This document shows, one piece after another, positions 43,922-45,708 of a DNA stretch of 45,708 nt. Location of the stretch: assembly GCA_020829485.1 (NCBI GenBank), contig JAIVFU010000012.1, positions 1-45,708 on the forward strand, written 5' to 3'. Positions within the stretch are counted from its first letter, which is position 1, and each line of letters starts with the position of its first letter. The position numbers were made by a program, and so were the translations under genes. Origin of the DNA: Nostoc sp. CHAB 5834 (lineage in GTDB: Bacteria > Cyanobacteriota > Cyanobacteriia > Cyanobacteriales > Nostocaceae). Under the pieces are notes generated by a model that saw nothing but the letters and a program-made list of their open reading frames with translations, searched no databases and was not told where the DNA came from.

Positions 43922-45244
43922 TTAAGGAGTGCGTAGGCGTAGCCCACCGGAGGCATCGCCAACTATCGGTTGTATATTGCTAACTTTGGTATTGTCTAGG
44001 TAATTATAGACTCTTCTCGAAACTTCACGGACAAAATCTCCAGCTTTAGGATCGTGGTTTGGTCTTTGCACCAAAACACCTGCTAAATAGCTTTTCCCGT
44101 TGGGCATTTGAATTATACCCGCATCACCAATGATAAATCTCAATGTACCAGTTTTGTGAGCGATCGTAGCTCCTTTACCAATACCAGCTGGTAGTAAACT
44201 ATTGGTTTTGACACGGCGCATGATGCCTAAAACTTGATTGCGGCTAGTTGGAGATAGCAAACGATTGTTATAAACTAACGCCGCCAATCTGACCAAATCT
44301 TTGGAACTAGTTGTATTTTTGCCAGGAATGTCTGGAAGTAGATTCCGCATTGCTGTACTTTGCAATCCCCAGCTACGAAAACGTTGGCTAACTTTTGCTG
44401 CACCACCTAAGCGATCGAGAATCAGATTTGTGGCTGTATTATCGCTGATTGTCATCATTAAGGTAGCAGTTTGGAGGACGCTAAATTTAGTGCCGATGGG
44501 TTTGTATTTCATAGTTCCAGCTTCACCAACCCTTAAATCGCGCCGCATCACTAATTTATCGGTGAGTTTAATTCTACCAGCGTCTATTTCTTGGAAAAGA
44601 GCCACTAATAAGGGAAATTTGATTGTACTAGCAGCAGCAAATCTCTTTTCACCATTAATATCTATATAGTTTCCTGTATCTAAATCTAAGAAAAAGATTC
44701 CCGGATTTAGTGTTTTATAACTCGCTAACAAAGTGCGAATTTGAGAAGTGATACCAACCATCTCTTGACCAAGATTCACAACTCCAGCAAATGTAGATGC
44801 ATCTGTAGATTTGATGGCGATATCTTCTCTATTTTCCCCAACAATAGGATTGTTTTGGCGGTCAAATGAATTGAATTTAAAAATCCAATGAGAACGAGAA
44901 TCTCCTTTAATTGATATATTTTGGGAAGTAACATCATAACCAGGAGCTAATTCTACGACAAAACGAGTGGTTTGAGAGTCTGGTTTGCCGAGGCGAATTT
45001 CTTTAACTGCTTTGCCAAAACTTTGTTTGACAGTATCAGAACTAAAATTAGTTCCTGGTAAGTCTATTACCAATCGGCTAGGATTATCTAATAAAAAGGC
45101 TTTTGGTTCTATTCCAGAAGTGGTAGTTAAGTCTAATTGGTTTTGGCTAGAATCATAGTACCAAGACTGTAATTGTGAGGCTTTAGCTTGTCCTGCAAGT
45201 AGAACCAAACTGCTTAAAGCAATCGCTAGTAGATGTGATTTCAT
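43922..45244 (-). CDS. AMIN domain-containing class A beta-lactamase-like serine hydrolase
   Basis: From ATG 45244 the protein has 440 residues; a TTG at 45265 would add seven before the signal peptide (MKSHLLAIALSSLVLLAGQA). An AMIN domain (about 24-125; LVIDLPGTNFSS, FVVELAPGYDV) should bind cell wall. A penicillin-binding-type serine hydrolase domain (about 165-420) has S206-x-x-K209 (AASTIKF), SDN at 267-269 and KTG at 364-366. I see no ExxLN motif for the deacylating Glu, so true beta-lactamase activity is doubtful and a wall-active or DD-peptidase-like role is likelier. The last 12 codons (GDASGGLRLRTP) and stop are read largely from a 29-bp repeat. Confidence 0.86.
   Translation of the reverse strand: MKSHLLAIALSSLVLLAGQAKASQLQSWYYDSSQNQLDLTTTSGIEPKAFLLDNPSRLVIDLPGTNFSSDTVKQSFGKAVKEIRLGKPDSQTTRFVVELAPGYDVTSQNISIKGDSRSHWIFKFNSFDRQNNPIVGENREDIAIKSTDASTFAGVVNLGQEMVGITSQIRTLLASYKTLNPGIFFLDLDTGNYIDINGEKRFAAASTIKFPLLVALFQEIDAGRIKLTDKLVMRRDLRVGEAGTMKYKPIGTKFSVLQTATLMMTISDNTATNLILDRLGGAAKVSQRFRSWGLQSTAMRNLLPDIPGKNTTSSKDLVRLAALVYNNRLLSPTSRNQVLGIMRRVKTNSLLPAGIGKGATIAHKTGTLRFIIGDAGIIQMPNGKSYLAGVLVQRPNHDPKAGDFVREVSRRVYNYLDNTKVSNIQPIVGDASGGLRLRTP
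43931..43959. repeat. 29-bp GCGTAGGC...GGCATCGC repeat inside the AMIN hydrolase end
   Basis: GCGTAGGCGTAGCC at the start and GGAGGCATCGC at the end; read inversely it differs from 14568-14596 at about four positions. It is in frame with the gene it overlaps. Confidence 0.75.
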
Positions 45245-45708
45245 GTTGTGATTGTGGGTGTGCAAGTTAGGAGCGATTAATCAGCTTTACTTAGATTGTT
45301 TTCTGATAATTGTGCTGAACTTCCGGAGAAAAAGTTATAAATCCCGTTGAGTTATTTTTTGAGATGGTATTTGGGATTAGATAAGCAGGATAAATCATCA
45401 TTACTTTTTTAAAGTAAATCGCTGACAGTTTTATTTATGGTGTGAGTTGATAACAACAGAAATTGTTAATCTAGCGGAAGGACGAGCAAAGGATTAATTA
45501 TGTTTCCAACTTATGTTTTGTATAGAGAGAATTTTGAGGATATTTGAAAAGTCCTTATAGCGGTTCCCATTCAAATGCAGTACAACATTACATCACCAGG
45601 TGTAGGGGCACAGTAGCCCATTGGTGTCAACAAAAGCCTAGAAATAGCTTAACTGTTGGCTTGACTGACTCACCCGCCTCGAACTAAAGTTCAAGGCTAA
45701 TAGCTAAA
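45245..45708. other. Spacer to the window's right edge
   Basis: About 460 bases without a gene. The first part should hold the promoter of the AMIN hydrolase, but no clear boxes are seen. The last 40 bases (45669-45708: CCGCCTCGAACTAAAGTTC, then GGCTAATAG) are the inverted form of the CTATTAG/GCGG repeat found at 24907 and 34884. Confidence 0.5.

Overview
The window reads as chromosome of a filamentous, heterocyst-type cyanobacterium (Nostoc/Anabaena/Calothrix group). The pointers are the HIP1-type octamer GCGATCGC scattered through most genes, heptameric tandem repeats of the classical cyanobacterial STRR kinds (GGGGAGT, TTGGTCA and ACTGTTG types), abundant REP and MITE-like palindromes, a clpR-clpP3 pair, a DUF4327 protein, and proteins typical of the group (FHA-kinase, zinc-ribbon PP2C, AMIN-serine hydrolase, DUF1400-hydrolase). 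No tRNA, rRNA, CRISPR array or complete transposase was found. All names rest on motif and family recognition from the sequence alone; no database search was run.

Layout. 1-500: remnant of a REP-associated tyrosine transposase beside a small REP array. 463-9116 (minus): three-gene glycan operon made of a seven-domain 1652-residue methyltransferase/glycosyltransferase, a GT4 protein and a TPR-GT41 (SPINDLY/OGT-like) protein; the last two are separated only by the length of a nine-T run. 9264-18834: housekeeping and signalling genes (membrane TPR protein, DUF4327, FHA-Ser/Thr kinase and PP2C phosphatase, aminotransferase, J-domain protein, ClpP3/ClpR) separated by STRR blocks. 19072-21621: tandem pair of VWA proteins. 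21762-25756: accessory island with a broken VapBC-type module, a DUF262 + HNH pair (candidate GmrSD-like DNA-targeting system), direct repeats of unknown nature, and four truncated genes (DUF433, pentapeptide, glyoxalase, Rpn-type nuclease). 25820-36000: conserved genes (PIN/TRAM, HemW, GalU-like, integrin-like VWA-RTX protein, THUMP methyltransferase, COG2509 flavoprotein, LD-carboxypeptidase). 36415-45708: six-repeat FG-GAP-like protein, ParD fragment, DUF1400 hydrolase, EamA transporter, a di-haem peroxidase gene interrupted by one in-frame TGA, and an AMIN-serine hydrolase.

Main theme of the hunt: small repeats here do not only fill spacers. They supply the stop codon or last residues of at least five genes (TPR-GT41, ClpP3, the ParD fragment, the COG2509 flavoprotein, the AMIN hydrolase), the only plausible start codon of one (the Rpn-type fragment), and an internal acidic linker in another (PP2C). 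One 145-bp MITE-like element interrupts a solute-binding-protein gene and is flanked by a perfect 10-bp direct repeat. The best candidate for a functional accessory system is the DUF262-HNH pair lodged against a truncated toxin gene.
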